DNA of 64,000 nucleotides. Origin: Paramecium tetraurelia (lineage: Eukaryota; Ciliophora; Oligohymenophorea; Peniculida; Parameciidae). Position 1 is the first letter of the stretch, and every line of letters begins with the position of its first letter. The DNA is taken from the NCBI RefSeq assembly GCF_000165425.1, contig NW_001799020.1, positions 1 to 64,000 of the forward strand. Direction: 5' to 3'. Shown here piece by piece: positions 1 through 11,919 of the stretch. The notes beneath the pieces were generated by a model that saw only the letters and a list, made by a program, of their open reading frames with translations, was not told where the DNA came from and ran no database searches. Made by a program: the position numbers and the translations under genes.

Positions 1-2743
1 ATAATGTCTATTGTATTTTATGATAAATAATTAAAGCCTTCTGACATTATTCGAATATCATAATTTCAAAAAATTATTAAAACTGCTGTAATAAATCAGA
101 TATGAATTATATAAATTATAAATATGTTTTTCAATTTAACAAATAATTTTGGAATGGCAGTACAAAATTAACTATTTTGAATCAGCACAATTTTTAAGAA
201 TATTGCCCACTTTTCTCTCTTGATTATATGCAAGTTCATCCAAACTTGATGCTGTGTTTAGAGTTTAAGCAACCTAAAATATATTGACTAGAGCTTAATG
301 CTCTTGCTCTGATTATCTCTCAGCATCTGATTTCATTTCATATCAAAAATTATACAAATAGGTGGGTAGGGAACCTATTATTTGAATACTTGGGGAGCAT
401 TCAAACTCAAAACACCTGTAATGTGAAGCAAAACTGCTATGGGAATTTTATTTTATAGCTTTTTAACTTTGATTGAATGCAAAGACTGAAAATTTCAAGT
501 TAGTTCTTTTGAATGTAAAGAATAAGGTTTTCAATTAAGTAATAACTAAATATCATTGTAACACCATTCATCTGTTAATACCTTAATTGCTTTCCTAGGA
601 TATCTGCAAAAATACAAAAGAAGTTGTCCTACAATACTGAGACTAAGCTTGACAAGCCAGCAACCTTTAAATAATAAAGCAAATAAATAACTTGAGCATC
701 ATAAAGTGCTTGATATTAGAAAGGAAATAATGTTTGCTTTTAATTCACATAACTCCTAATCCTGTATATAATCAGCTGGAGTGTATCACATACGGAGGAA
801 TCTAAAATGAAGTTCATTATTGAAATCCTTCATCAATTTGTGCAGCCCTCTATTTGGTTAATAAAAAGTTTTTCACTACATCAATGCTTATGGAGTTTAC
901 TTCTTGAATATATATGGTAAACCATTTTTTGAAATTTCCCAAAACGTTGACAGGTAGATTTTACTGAACCTAATGACCAAGAATCAATTTGCTGTTTAAG
1001 AAGAATTTTTACTTTAGTCATATGATATAGCCGAGTATCAAATGAATCATACTATGTTAATGTAATTAAACAAAACAGTAAAAATCACTGTTCCTAGTAC
1101 AATAGCGATGATGAGCTTTTAGGTTTCAATTAGAAATTAACTAAATTTCTCAAGGTTTAGAAACAGTTTAAATTTATATTAGAGATTGAATAAAGTTGTG
1201 TTATTAATTAAAAAAAAAAATGATATGGCATCTAATGATATGATAATAGTTTATTGAGCTTTGGCATATAGGTTACGGATTAATTAGTTTAAGAAGATAT
1301 TAAGAATCAATTGGAATTTTTGCTCAAGATATTTTCAAATAACTTTTTAAAATAGATTTTTATTGATATTTTAATTTATTGCATTAAAAATGCTATTTAA
1401 GGTAAAATTGGTGCTAATCACCAATATTAAAATTCAAATGCTCTGGCTTTAAAATTAATTTTTTTACCTGATTCAAAAGGAAAGAAAGTTGTCCAAGAGT
1501 AACAAGAAAATAGAATGAAATAATAATAGTCACTTTATTTTCTTTGTTTCTCGACTCGTCATTTTGTAGAAAGTAGGATAAAATTAGGTTTATTCTCATG
1601 TGACGTACGATAAGGTAGTGTTAGAGCAGTCCAGAAGTTAATTCTTGGGATTGCCCCTAATCAGTATATCCTTACGAATTTGCATTATCGATTCTTTGCC
1701 GAAAAGTCTGAGTTTGCTCTAAAAGAAGCAAAGGATTGAGAAAATTAACTCTCCTTCCTTGAAGGGCTCCAAATCCTGATGGCCCTCATTTCCAATCTAA
1801 GTCTCTGAAAGTAGGGTAGCTCCAGTTAGAGTTCTATGTTGGGATTCTTAGATTGAATTCATGTTTGAATTTCGGTATGTTGAAAAATTTATTAGAGATC
1901 AATATTCACAATCATTAAAAAAACAGTTGGAAAATCTCATCAAAATACAAAGGCCTTATAACCACTAATAAATATCTAAATTGGCTTGAATTGATCTGAG
2001 TTCAATATAAAAATTCCTTTACTTTCAGATATAAATTTATTTTAGTAATATAATACACATTGCTTAACTTAATAATTCTTAACTTTCTTGACTAATAAAA
2101 ATCCAAGTTATAAGAATAATTGCTTTTAAAAATTCTTAAGGAATAATTAGAGATTTTCTTTTTATTATTCTTATCAAAATTGTTTGGGGTAAGCAAATCA
2201 ATATATTATAAAAATAGATAGTTGCAACTTCAAAGATCCACTTTTGAGTGCATTTATATTAAAATGAATTCCTATTACATCTTTACTCATTATTCTACTC
2301 TATTATTATTGTGGAAATTATGATTATACTAAATAAATGGTTTCGGAAAAGTAATTGATACTTTATCTAAAATTTAAGATTATTTGGATATCAGTTATTT
2401 TACTTACATAGAAGCTTGCTAATAAAATAATCCTCTTCTAATTTCACCAAAGATAAAACTCTAGAATGAATATAAAATTAAGTTTCTATAGAAATTATAT
2501 TATAAATTATTTAAAAAATGAACAATTTTAAATTTAATTTTAATTCTAAACTGCAACATATTAAGTTTTGATAAAAATTCTTGAATATGATTTTGATGGT
2601 CATTTTTCAATTTTTTCTATTTTAAATCTAAATCTCATAAAATTATGTTCTATGAATCATGAATTTTCTTGGATTAAAATTGTCTAATGTAGCAATTTTT
2701 AGATAATTACAATAAAATGCAATTGATTTTATAAATTAAATAA
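1..2743. other. Gene-poor, AT-rich stretch
   Basis: I find no gene here that holds together. Several frames stay open for 60-100 codons under the ciliate code, but with TGA as the only stop that is expected by chance in such AT-rich DNA. The best candidate for decayed coding sequence is at 807-1222 and is listed separately. An 88-codon minus-strand frame at 1596-1862 starts with ATG but has no supporting feature. The stretch is much longer than the usual spacing between genes in this window. Confidence 0.5.
807..1222 (+). pseudogene. Possible relic of a gene
   Basis: A plus-strand frame from about 950 reads as fairly hydrophilic protein (for example VDFTEPNDQESICC, then after a TGA, SDDELLGFNQKLTKFLKV) up to a TGA near 1222. 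One in-frame TGA lies between the two parts and no GT-AG intron of normal length removes it. An ATG at 807 opens a different frame that could be joined by a roughly 36 nt intron. This could be a decayed gene, a gene whose intron I have missed, or chance. No family is recognised. Confidence 0.2.
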
Positions 2744-4369
2744 ATGAAATTGCTTATCTATCTGATATAGTTGATGATATATTTTGGAGAATCTCAACCT
2801 ACTTGGAAGGAAATTTATAATAGCAAAAATTGGGAAAATCCAGATCCATAATAGACAAAATAATCATGGCAATACGCTTATGCTTATGGTGGTCCATTTA
2901 GTTATTGTGGGGGTTCAAAGATACTTGGAGGATATTCTGTTTTTGGTAAATCTTCCTTTGTTTCTTCAATTCTCAAGCTTCCACCTCATATATCTGTAAA
3001 AATTACTTTTGACTTTTGGAAGTATTATAATTATTGTATTTAGAATTGATTCGTGGGATAGCGAGATTTTCATATACTTATTTGACAACTATGTTGCATC
3101 TTAATCATTCACTGGTGACCAAGGTGGCGATATTTGTGGTAATATGGGGAGTTTTTATAGAGATCACGTGGAAACCATAACATCTACACTATCACCTCAC
3201 CTTTCCTCATCTCTTGTTTTGTTTATGACTTCAAATTTAAATGCGTCGTCGGAAAATGTAGAATTTGTATAATCTTTAGGAATCATGGGGATTTAACAAT
3301 TTCAAAATAGAAATTGAAGAATGTCCAGAAGGTTGCATGTTTTGCCAAGATTCTACAATTTCATGCAATTAATGGATTAATTTTGTTTCATATTGGCCAG
3401 GCTCAAATGAATCTGATGTATGGTAGGTTGAAAACAATCAAACAATTGGTTATAGCAAATGCGCTAGCCTATAGATTGCAGGAGGAATTGATACACTTTT
3501 TAAAGGACAAAGTATAGAAAATCTCATTTAAAATCTACCTCCTCACTTTAAGGTTCATGTAGTTGTCAAACTTTGGGTAATTGGCAAATGGAATAACGAA
3601 GTATTTGATTTAAATATCGATAATCAATCTAAATATTCCACTCAGATCTATTCTTTGGACTCCAGCTTTTTTTGTTCTGAACACTAAGTGAAGATAATCA
3701 ATATTGATGCAAATACATATCATACATCTCAAGAAATAGAAATAAAAATGAAATCAGTGAAAAATTCAGAAGAGAATGCATATTGGGGAGTTTAGTCTTT
3801 TAACTTGTATGTAGCTAAATGTTCAGTTGGTTGTGAAGAATGCGATTGGAATGTCGTCTATAAATGTATTAGATGTATCAAAAGATGGGGAATCTTAAAT
3901 AGTGAATGCATACCTGGTAGATAAAATTTTATATCAACTAGCTCCTCCATTAGAATGTTCATTAGTTAGAATTAATGAGATTTTTGGTTTAAAAACTAAT
4001 TCTATAAACTTATTCGAACTAAAAATAAATGAATTAGATTTGGTTATGAAAGAAATTGGCTAACAACAATTAATTGTTAATGATATCATTTCCAATATTT
4101 CTATATCAATTTAGGTTTAATGCTAATAAAACATGGAAATTTTCAGTTTTTTCAGAAATTTTAATGAGTGTTACGGCGAAAAATATTCATTTAGTCATTA
4201 TTGTACCTCTCAAAGTAAAATCTTTATTTACAATGCAATATTTATCTAACTTGTTGAATCTCAAAAAGAATTATTAATCCATATGTCTTAATAGAAAATA
4301 GAAATTATTTAAGTATCAATACTCAATGATGTTGAAACATAAGTTTTAATATTGAAAATTGAAATCTGA
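2744..4369 (+). CDS. Secreted cysteine-rich surface-type protein
   Basis: The protein starts with a hydrophobic signal peptide (MKLLIYLIQLMIYFGES) and carries pairs of a WxI(D)SWD-type segment followed by cysteine-rich blocks (EECPEGCMFC, CSVGCEECDW, CIRCI). This layout matches a large ciliate family of secreted or surface proteins with growth-factor-receptor-like Cys-rich repeats; that assignment is from memory of the family. Three introns are needed: 3022-3043 (22 nt), 3258-3279 (22 nt) and 3917-3941 (25 nt). Each is GTA...TAG and each restores the frame; the second, for instance, joins SSEN to ESWGF. No C-terminal membrane helix is seen, so it is probably secreted rather than anchored. About 517 residues. 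The function is unknown. Confidence 0.75.
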
Positions 4370-5970
4370 ATTATTTATAATTTTATTATATTAATATCAT
4401 TCATTAAAATATGCAGGATTTTGATTTATTGAGCAATGTTTGAAGTATTGTTTTTTCTGAAATTTGTATGTCTAATTTTGGAATTAATTCATTTTACTAT
4501 CTTAATTTTAAATCTAAAGTTAAAAAATTCTTAGGAATCCAATTTATAATTTGTTTTAGAAATCCAGTTATCAACATGATTTGAATTTTTCAATGTTTAA
4601 TATAATAAAGCAAAATAATTTTATTAAAATATTTTTACCTAATACTTGATATGCGTCATTTATCGAATTTAAAAAAATCTAATTGACTTAGAGTGTTTGT
4701 ATGTTCTCATAAATTAATTATAAATTAGAATATTTATTCTACAATAATTAAGGAATTTTAAATTGGAAAATATACTATTATAATGTTAATTAAAGATAAA
4801 GAATATAATAATAAGATATTATAGCTTGTAATCCAAGAATAAAATTTGCTAGGATTTACTATCTATACATATGAAGCATGCAAGAAGAATATGATACTCT
4901 ATATTTCTTGAACAACAGCTTCTTCATGACTCTGTTTTCCAAAAATGGAGAGGGATCCTAACAACTTAAAGTTGTTTTGGTATATTTTTTTGCCATGACT
5001 GTATTTTTTTATCTTCCAACAAATTAGTTGATGCATGAAGGATACAAAATTGACCATCAAAATATGAGCGCTATCAATTGACTCCTAATATCTATCTAGT
5101 ATAAGTAGATATCAGAGCTTATCCATTTCTTTCAATAAAATGAACTGATTGGGATAGCGTCTTTGAGATTTTGTAAACAAATTTAGATCGGAATTACAAT
5201 TTATTTTTTCAACTGCATCTATGTATCCACTAATTTTAAAAATCTATAAATGGAAATTTCATATATAAATGTTATTTTTTACTTCAAATAATTCTTGATA
5301 AAATGGATCTGATATAAGCTATATATTTTCTTCCACTCACCTGTGACAAAATATAGAGCCTTCGCTAGTGCAGCAGTAAACTCTTACAAAAAAACTAAAT
5401 AAGAGAACAAAATATTCATACAAACTTAGACCTCATTTAGATGATTGAGTGGTTATTACTTATCATATTCAATTTCTTTCTAATACTAATCCAAAATCAA
5501 ATAACTAAGGATCAAAATCCTCTAAATCAACCTTCCCTTATAAATTAATTGGATAAAAAATAATCTGAACCTTGTATATATAATTTTCTTAGAAAGTCAG
5601 TTTTTATTGAAAAAATGAAATTGCTATACATAATGAAAACATCAAAAAATTCTGATTTTATATAAAAAATTAATACCACTTTACATTGATTATAAGTTTA
5701 AGTAAAAAGAAAAACTATAAAGTACTCATATTAAGTTTGATATTCAAATATTAAAAACAAAAAATATTGATTTTACATATATGTTTATAAAAGAAATTTC
5801 TAAGAAATCATATTGCTCTTCTAATGACAGATTTAATAGGGATTCTAATCTTCTATATAGTTATTATTAGAAAAAAGCAATTTCTCAATTGATATTTTTC
5901 TTTATATAATTTTTTTTATATGAGAATGCTTTGATTAAAATAATATTCATTTGGAAATTACATATCTAAT
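4370..5970. other. Intergenic stretch without a clear gene
   Basis: This 1.6 kb has no recognisable protein. A plus-strand frame from 4877 reads about 60 codons to a TGA near 5085 and then continues open to about 5311 in the same frame. With TGA the only stop this is within chance expectation. The convergent layout of the neighbours (plus gene on the left, minus gene on the right) means it holds two 3' ends. Confidence 0.45.
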
Positions 5971-6897
5971 TCAAACGTATGCAATATAGGATTATTCTTA
6001 AATTCCACATGAATTACCTGGAGCCAGTCTGATGATTCCATCTTCTCCCCACCATTAACCCCAAGAATTTTTGACTATCCAAGTTCCATCGTCCTTGAAA
6101 CCTATAATCAAAGCATCATGGTTTAATTCTTCAAAAGTACATTTATTAAAGACACCGGATTTATAAAATAACCAAGTTGTAGCATCAACAGTTGCAGCGA
6201 TTGGAGACTTAATAATTGCTGCCTACATTTAATCTGGTTCAACCTTTTGATATCCTTTAAATTTGAATTACCCTGTTGGTTTTTTGCATCCATCAGTTTA
6301 CCCAGTGTAAGGATAACTGGCTGAGGTGGTCACACCATTATTTTGAGCCCAATTCAATGAATTGTTTAGGTTGCCATCTTCACAACCTTAATTTTCTAAG
6401 TCGCAATCAATTAACTATTATTCTGAAAGATCCAAATTTGTGACACTATTAATTCTTAAAACAGATTCTACTGCTCCAATTGCTGCAAAAGCCCAAGCAG
6501 CTCCACAATATCCTTAATCTTTGACAGATGTCAAGCCTGCCCAATTAGCTGAAGTTAGGTTTGCTTCATTAGTTGGTACATATTTTTCATTTACTAATTT
6601 CTAAGGAGATCTTCTTCTTAAGTAGATTGCTTTAAATTCCTCTTAAGTTAAATCAGTAAATTAATTCTCTCCCATTGTAAAAGTTTAGGTTTTATCAGCA
6701 TTATGAGCTTCAAATAGCTTGATTCTCTCTTCAAAAATCTTTGCTCTGTAGATCTTTTCAGAAGGACCATAAAACTTTTAATATTTTGTTGTATAAAGCT
6801 CAAATCTTTATTAAATACTCACTTCTGAAGCATCAAAATACTGAGAGGCTCCAATCATAAGTAGGGATAGCATTCCCAATGTTAGAAGTTTATTCAT
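5971..6897 (-). CDS. Cathepsin-L-like protein lacking the catalytic cysteine
   Basis: A single-exon gene of 308 residues with the layout of papain-family (C1A) proteases: signal peptide (MNKLLTLGMLSLLMIGAS), an I29-type inhibitor prodomain with the ENQFTDLTQEEF motif, then the mature domain. In active enzymes the active-site motif is QGxCGSCWAF, where the second Cys is the nucleophile. Here it reads QGYCGAAWAFAA (plus strand about 6490-6525): the nucleophile is Ala. The catalytic His (LNHDALIVGF) and Asn (NSWGQWWGEDG) regions and the oxyanion Gln remain, as does NLDLSEQQLIDCD. By sequence it should fold but not cleave peptide bonds, so a decoy, inhibitor or binding role is possible. The reading frame is otherwise intact, with no extra stops. 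Confidence 0.9.
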
Positions 6898-7332
6898 TTT
6901 AAATTATTATAATTTTTAATCTTTGCCTGTTTTTATTATAAAAGTGGTGACATAATTAAATATATCATCAAGAATCAATTTTTTTTCTTAAAATTAAAGT
7001 TAAATTAAATCAGTTATACCTTTTTATCGAATCAGTTTGTTATTTTATAAATAGTTATCTCTATCTCTATCAAGTTGATATTGAGTAATATGTAATATGG
7101 AAGCTAACAAATTAGAGCTATTGAATATCACTCAAGGTTTCAATAAGAATTAAAGCTATTGAATGGAGAAAATTTAGATAGATATTCAAAAATTATAATA
7201 TTAAAGAGTTCTTGATCAATAATTTTCTGGTTTTTTTGTACTTTTAGTATTAAGAAACTAAGTAAAATATATAATTTAAATTTAGAGAACATCTTAGATG
7301 TATTACTATTTTTATATTAATTAATTTAAATT
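6898..7332. other. Divergent intergenic region
   Basis: This 435 bp lies between the starts of the cathepsin-like gene (minus) and the WD40 gene (plus), so it should hold both promoters. It is AT-rich with T-runs (ttttttct near 6983). A short frame starts with ATG at 7098 but ends after 22 codons. No specific motif was recognised. Confidence 0.4.
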
Positions 7333-8379
7333 ATGTAAAAATAAAGGAATAATAGTCCAAAATCAAAACAACAGCAAGATCATGTCACCTTCTGTTATCA
7401 ATTATTAGCTCAAGCAAACTACAAACACCCAGATGACTGTTGTGCAATATCAATTAGCCCAAATAACAACCTTTTAATTTGTTCTGCCTATGAAAGCATC
7501 AAAGTCCTTTAATTTAAAAATGGGTCTCTATAATATCTGTAATAAATAAACAAGCATCATGAGAATATCACAACACTAAACTTCTTTCGTAGAAAAATGA
7601 ATTTCCTCTCCAGTTCATGTGACGGTTCAATGATCATTTGGTCTTCATCTCTTATATCAAGTCTTAAATTCATAACAAAATTGAATGCCCATTCTGATTA
7701 GATAAATTGCGTAGTCGTAACAAGTAATCTTTAAGATGATCTCATCATCAGCGGTTCATTTGACTAAACAATCAAATTTTGGTCACCTACCTGCTCCTTG
7801 CCTTCCTCATGGTCATGCATTTAGACCATCCATGAACATACTTCTTTAATTTATGGATTGTCTATTAATGAAGATGGAAATAAATTAATATCTTGTGGTT
7901 ATGATGAATTAATCTTAGTGATTGAAAAATCTAACAACAATATTTGGGAAGTCAAATAGAAAATTAAGGTTGATGTAGGATTCCGTTTGGCTTTCATAAC
8001 TAGTAATATCTTTGTATTTTAACCCTATAAAAGAGAGCAACTTAACTTTTACACTTATGATTAGCTCTCATAATAATATATTTAATCGAAAACATTATCA
8101 ATTAAAGGAAGTGGGCAAAAATGTTAATAATATTTTCCATAAATGTTTATTCCCTCCAAATAAATTCTTGTTTCTAAAAATGGTCACGCAATTAATTTTA
8201 TAATGTTCCACTTTATCTCAAGTGTTGAATGGGAATGCAATCTAAAATATGTTATTTCTTTTGATTAATGTGTTAATGGACTGATTTTTGGTACAGTGAG
8301 TGAGAATGGAGAATTTTTAATAACCTGGGATTAAAAATCTGAGTAGATTTAAATTCGATAATTCAAATGTTTATTATGA
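7333..8379 (+). CDS. WD40-repeat protein
   Basis: A 348-residue intronless protein that opens with MQKQRNNSPKSKQQQ and then shows WD40 beta-propeller repeats. Clear repeat cores are DDCCAISISPNNNLLICSA, HHENITTLNFFRRKMNFLSS ending in DGSMIIW, HSDQINCVVVTS ending in GSFDQTIKFW, and HTSLIYGLSINEDGNKLISCG. Propellers of this kind act as protein-binding platforms. Paramecium has a very large family of such proteins, and I cannot tell which complex this one serves. Many glutamines are TAA or TAG, so under the standard code it would look broken. The gene is divergent from the cathepsin-like gene on its left. Confidence 0.88.
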
Positions 8380-8741
8380 AACTTATATTTAAATACAAAA
8401 CAAATAAATTTTAGTTCCTGATAATTAATAAAATAGTAAAGAGTGAGAATTCAATATTCGTTAAGAATTTACAATTTATGTGTATGTTAAGTTTTTTATT
8501 TTAAGCCAAATTAGCGAACGATAAATATGTATTATGAAATTATTATAAAAGTATCTTTAAAGAAACTAATGTAAATTTAATTTTGTAGAATTTTCAGAAA
8601 TTTAACATCATCTAGAATTATCTTTCCATGAAACATTATGATGTATTAGAGATTACATAAAACAATTGATATTAAATTTATTAATTGAAAGGCTCTAAGA
8701 TAGAATAAATGAAAACTTTTTTCTGCACATATAATTATTGT
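8380..8741. other. Convergent intergenic region
   Basis: The 362 bp between two convergent 3' ends. It is AT-rich and I see no ORF, hairpin or repeat worth naming. Confidence 0.4.
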
Positions 8742-9640
8742 TCAATTATATTTCAAATTCTATATTAGCCACAATGTAAAACGATAAACCATTTCGTATT
8801 GCTCTTCAGTCTAAACCATATAGGCTCTTTATTCACGTAACCTTCGAACAATGCTAAAAATCGATATCTTTTCTTCTTTCTAATTTAACAATTATTTAAT
8901 ATAACAAATTGACAATAAAGTTCCAGTCCTACCGATTCCAGCACTACAATGTATCACTGTTTTTTTATTTTCCAAGATTGATTGATTAGCTATATTTGCT
9001 AATAAATCAATAAGAAAAAATGAGTCTTTATCAACTACTCCAAAATCAGGCCATCCATTCCATTAATAATGATGTATTAATTTTTCTTATTCTTGAAATT
9101 TAATTATTAGTTCATTCAACATCAGTCCACCTTTTAACTCTTCTTTTTTTTGTAACTTTACTTAATAAGGTCCATAATTATCTGATATTTCTGGCCAGTA
9201 TTTCTCACATTGACTCTAAATTACCAATAAATTTTACAAAATTATGATCCACTAATTTACAAAGCATAATTATCACCCCAACCTCGTTTGTCCAAATCAT
9301 ATGCCAAAAATCATTCACACTTTATTGGATTGGGCCCTAAGTGGCAATGTATTTCTTTTCAACATTATCTATTCCTCTAATATAATTTGCATTAATGTAA
9401 AACTTCTCATTTATGTTACATGATACAATAGTGTGTTTATCTTAATAATCTAATTGATGATTTACATGGTAAAATATCTATATATCGATTCAAATGCTGA
9501 ATATTTTCATTCTAACAGAAGTTTTTTTCATGTTCCTTAGTCTCAGTTATTTAACATAAATAATCGAATTCCCTTACTAATTTTCTTTAAGGGAAAGATT
9601 TGACAAACTCGCTGATACTTATTGCCGTTTCGTATTTCAT
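8742..9640 (-). CDS. Protein tyrosine phosphatase
   Basis: A classical PTP catalytic domain of 283 residues. In order: NRYIDILPYKHT (substrate-loop region, compare NRYxDILPYDHTRV), YINANYI, YIATQGPI, DFWHMIW, WNGWPDFGV (the WPD loop with the general-acid Asp) and VIHCSAGIGRTG, the P-loop holding the nucleophilic Cys and the phosphate-binding Arg. All catalytic residues are present, so it should dephosphorylate tyrosine residues. No signal peptide or membrane helix is seen, so it is probably cytosolic. Two introns lie at 9441-9465 (25 nt) and 9216-9237 (22 nt); removing them restores ILPY|KHT and DHNF|SQCEKYWPE. The spliced length is a clean multiple of three. Confidence 0.93.
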
Positions 9641-10580
9641 AAACTAGCTATCCTATGTTTTAGACGATAAATCAATTGGAAGTTATTAACTCTTTTATTA
9701 ATTCATTAATCGATTATATCCAATTAATTACGTTTAAACAATGTAATATATTTTGCATTTTAATAATTAAAACATTGTTGCCAAAACATATTATTCTAAT
9801 GAATGTGTTTTAATTCGCCACGAAGATATAATTTTTATTCTTATGAACTACTCTGATTCATTAATTCATTAGTTGTAATATTAAATAAATATCTTCTGAA
9901 GAAAAAAATTCAAAACAAAGAAAACTGATAAACATTCAAGTTAGTATCAATGATTATATTTTTAATATCTTGAAAAGAATATAATTTAATGATGAAATAA
10001 TATCAGGATGAAGCTTATGTTAAGATAAATATATTTTTAATTTAATACAATTATTGTGTATAAATATTTTCTTCAATTATTTAATTTTCATTTTATTTAA
10101 TGATCCTAATTTTTGTTGATAGTTCATATAAAATCAGGATTTGAAATGGAAAACGATCAGAATAAATGAACCCCTATAATTTAGCATCATCGAGGTTAAC
10201 TGGAATTGAAATTTTGAGAAACAACATTGTAAATTACCTGTATTTTTATCTTATTAATAAACTTCAAATTTCAATTTTAAATATCTATATTTTTGAATAT
10301 TTTATATATATATAAATAAATGATTTTGCTGATTAAACTATTAAGATTTAGAAATTAGAGGATAAACAAAGATTTCTAAACTTATTTCATTTTTACCAAA
10401 TTAACTAAGTTACCATTCTAATATTGATATCAAATTAGCATCAAAGTATATTCTAGAACATATGTATCTAGAATTAGTAACTGATAACTTATATTATGAT
10501 GAAATATAAAATGTTACAATCCAAATTTCAATCAGAAAATAGCAAATAAAAATTATATTATAATTGTTTTTGAATTACTA
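9641..10580. other. Divergent intergenic region
   Basis: This stretch separates two divergent genes. One plus-strand frame, about 10168-10572, is open for some 135 codons and starts MNPYNLASSRLTGIEILRNN before becoming hydrophobic and repetitive. It overlaps nothing known and may be chance, a 5' exon or a decayed gene. No other feature was seen. Confidence 0.4.
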
Positions 10581-11677
10581 ATGATGGACAAATACAAATA
10601 TGGTATATATTTTGACTCATGAACTAGCTTAATCATTATATAGATCCAAAAATTACAAACACTCTTTCATAACAACATAATTATGTTGTAGAGTTAAGGT
10701 TTAGCATATTTGGGAGTAGACAAATCTCAATGATGAATCTGAAACAGTAAAAAGTGCAGGCTTGCTATGTAGATATGACGATAAAGGGTTAATTAAATTC
10801 ATCAAGAGAGTTATTGACTCGGCTGATACTTACACATATGAATAGCAGAAATGGTTACAAAAGGCAATTCAAAAAATTTATTATGAATCATATTAAGAGT
10901 TATCTCTCCATGAAATTCGTTTTTTGATAAAGGAAATATAAAAAGAGCACGAGAACAATAACAAAACAAGAACCATAAGTTGCCTCTAGATGTTGTGCTA
11001 GATTTTACTTGGGCTAGGAAGAATAGATGAAGCGCTATCGATTTGGCCTTCGTTTATTGGTTTGGAGCCTAATTCTTTGGTTGGCTATCAGAAATAAGGT
11101 ATTTAAGCATACACAATTTAATTTCAAGCATAATTATTGGCTAAGTTGAAGGATGAGGAATCCAGTATTGAGGTTTGGAATCTGTATTTAAGCAATAACA
11201 AAGAAGAAGAGTTCACTTTTTGTCATCAAAAAGGTATAGTATAAACAAGAGAGTTTAGCTTAATTCCTTTTTATTCATTTAGAGAGGATGGATGAGGCAG
11301 TTCAAGTATGGAATGATTACATTCAGAAAAACCCTAATTATCTAGATGCTTACATTAACAAAGGTATTGTATGAATAGCATAATTACTCTTAGCTGACCT
11401 ATTACATTAGATGTTTGACATTGAAGGGGTGATAGCTGTGTATGATGATTATATAAAGAAACATTAAAATGATTTTAAGGGCTATAGAGTAAAAGGTAAA
11501 ATATATTTCAATACAATAAAGCTGACTTTCTTGTAGCTTTGAGTTAATTTGATGATGCAATAGAAGTTTGGGAAAGCTATTTGCAATTGTTTCCGAAGGA
11601 TAGAAAAGCTTATGAGAAGATGGGTATTATCTATAAAATAATCAATAGTGATGGTCGTGAACCTTAAATACTAATGA
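10581..11677 (+). CDS. TPR protein with one repeat per exon
   Basis: About 311 residues. The N-terminal half (MMDKYKYAQSLYRSKNYKHS...) is mostly helical. The C-terminal half is a run of tetratricopeptide repeats: ILLGLGRIDEALSIWPSFIG, then SSIEVWNLYL, RMDEAVQVWNDYIQKNPNY, DIEGVIAVYDDYI and SQFDDAIEVWESYLQLFPKD. TPRs pack as helix pairs and bind partner proteins. Six introns are proposed: 10603-10627, 11099-11128, 11234-11258, 11364-11393, 11496-11521 and 11624-11648. The last five are all phase 1 and fall at the same point of each repeat, so each inner exon encodes one 34-35 residue repeat. After the last intron the frame stops quickly at 11677. If that intron is not used, the frame runs on to 11850 through weakly TPR-like sequence. 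Confidence 0.8.
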
Positions 11678-11919
11678 TATTAGCATACAATTAATTTATA
11701 ATTTTACATAAATACAGTCATTCCTTCAATAAGGAACAACAATATATTAATTATAAAGGACATATAAATTAGATGCTCAATACAACCATTCAAATATTAT
11801 TTTAAGTCTATTTTTCATATTTTGGTTTTACAATACGTCTTGAGGAATGAGCACCAACATTTACCTAAGGGACATCATTTTTTTTTATTCCCAGAATACC
11901 CAAATTGAGGATAGAATTA

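Noticed and set aside
1596-1862. 88-codon minus-strand ORF (MNSIQESQHRTLTGATLL...)
   Set aside because: Starts with ATG and looks partly protein-like, but an ORF of this length is expected by chance with one stop codon, and nothing supports it.
3267-3279. A 13 nt intron in the surface-protein gene
   Set aside because: The overlapping 22 nt GTA...TAG intron fits the conserved sequence and the normal size.
4877-5311. Plus-strand ORF interrupted by a single TGA
   Set aside because: Two runs of about 60-75 codons are within chance, and there is no motif or intron signal.
9441-9465. A 16 nt intron in the phosphatase gene
   Set aside because: GTAAATCATCAATTAG would be shorter than any normal Paramecium intron; the 25 nt form ending at the next AG keeps the frame and restores ILPYKHT.
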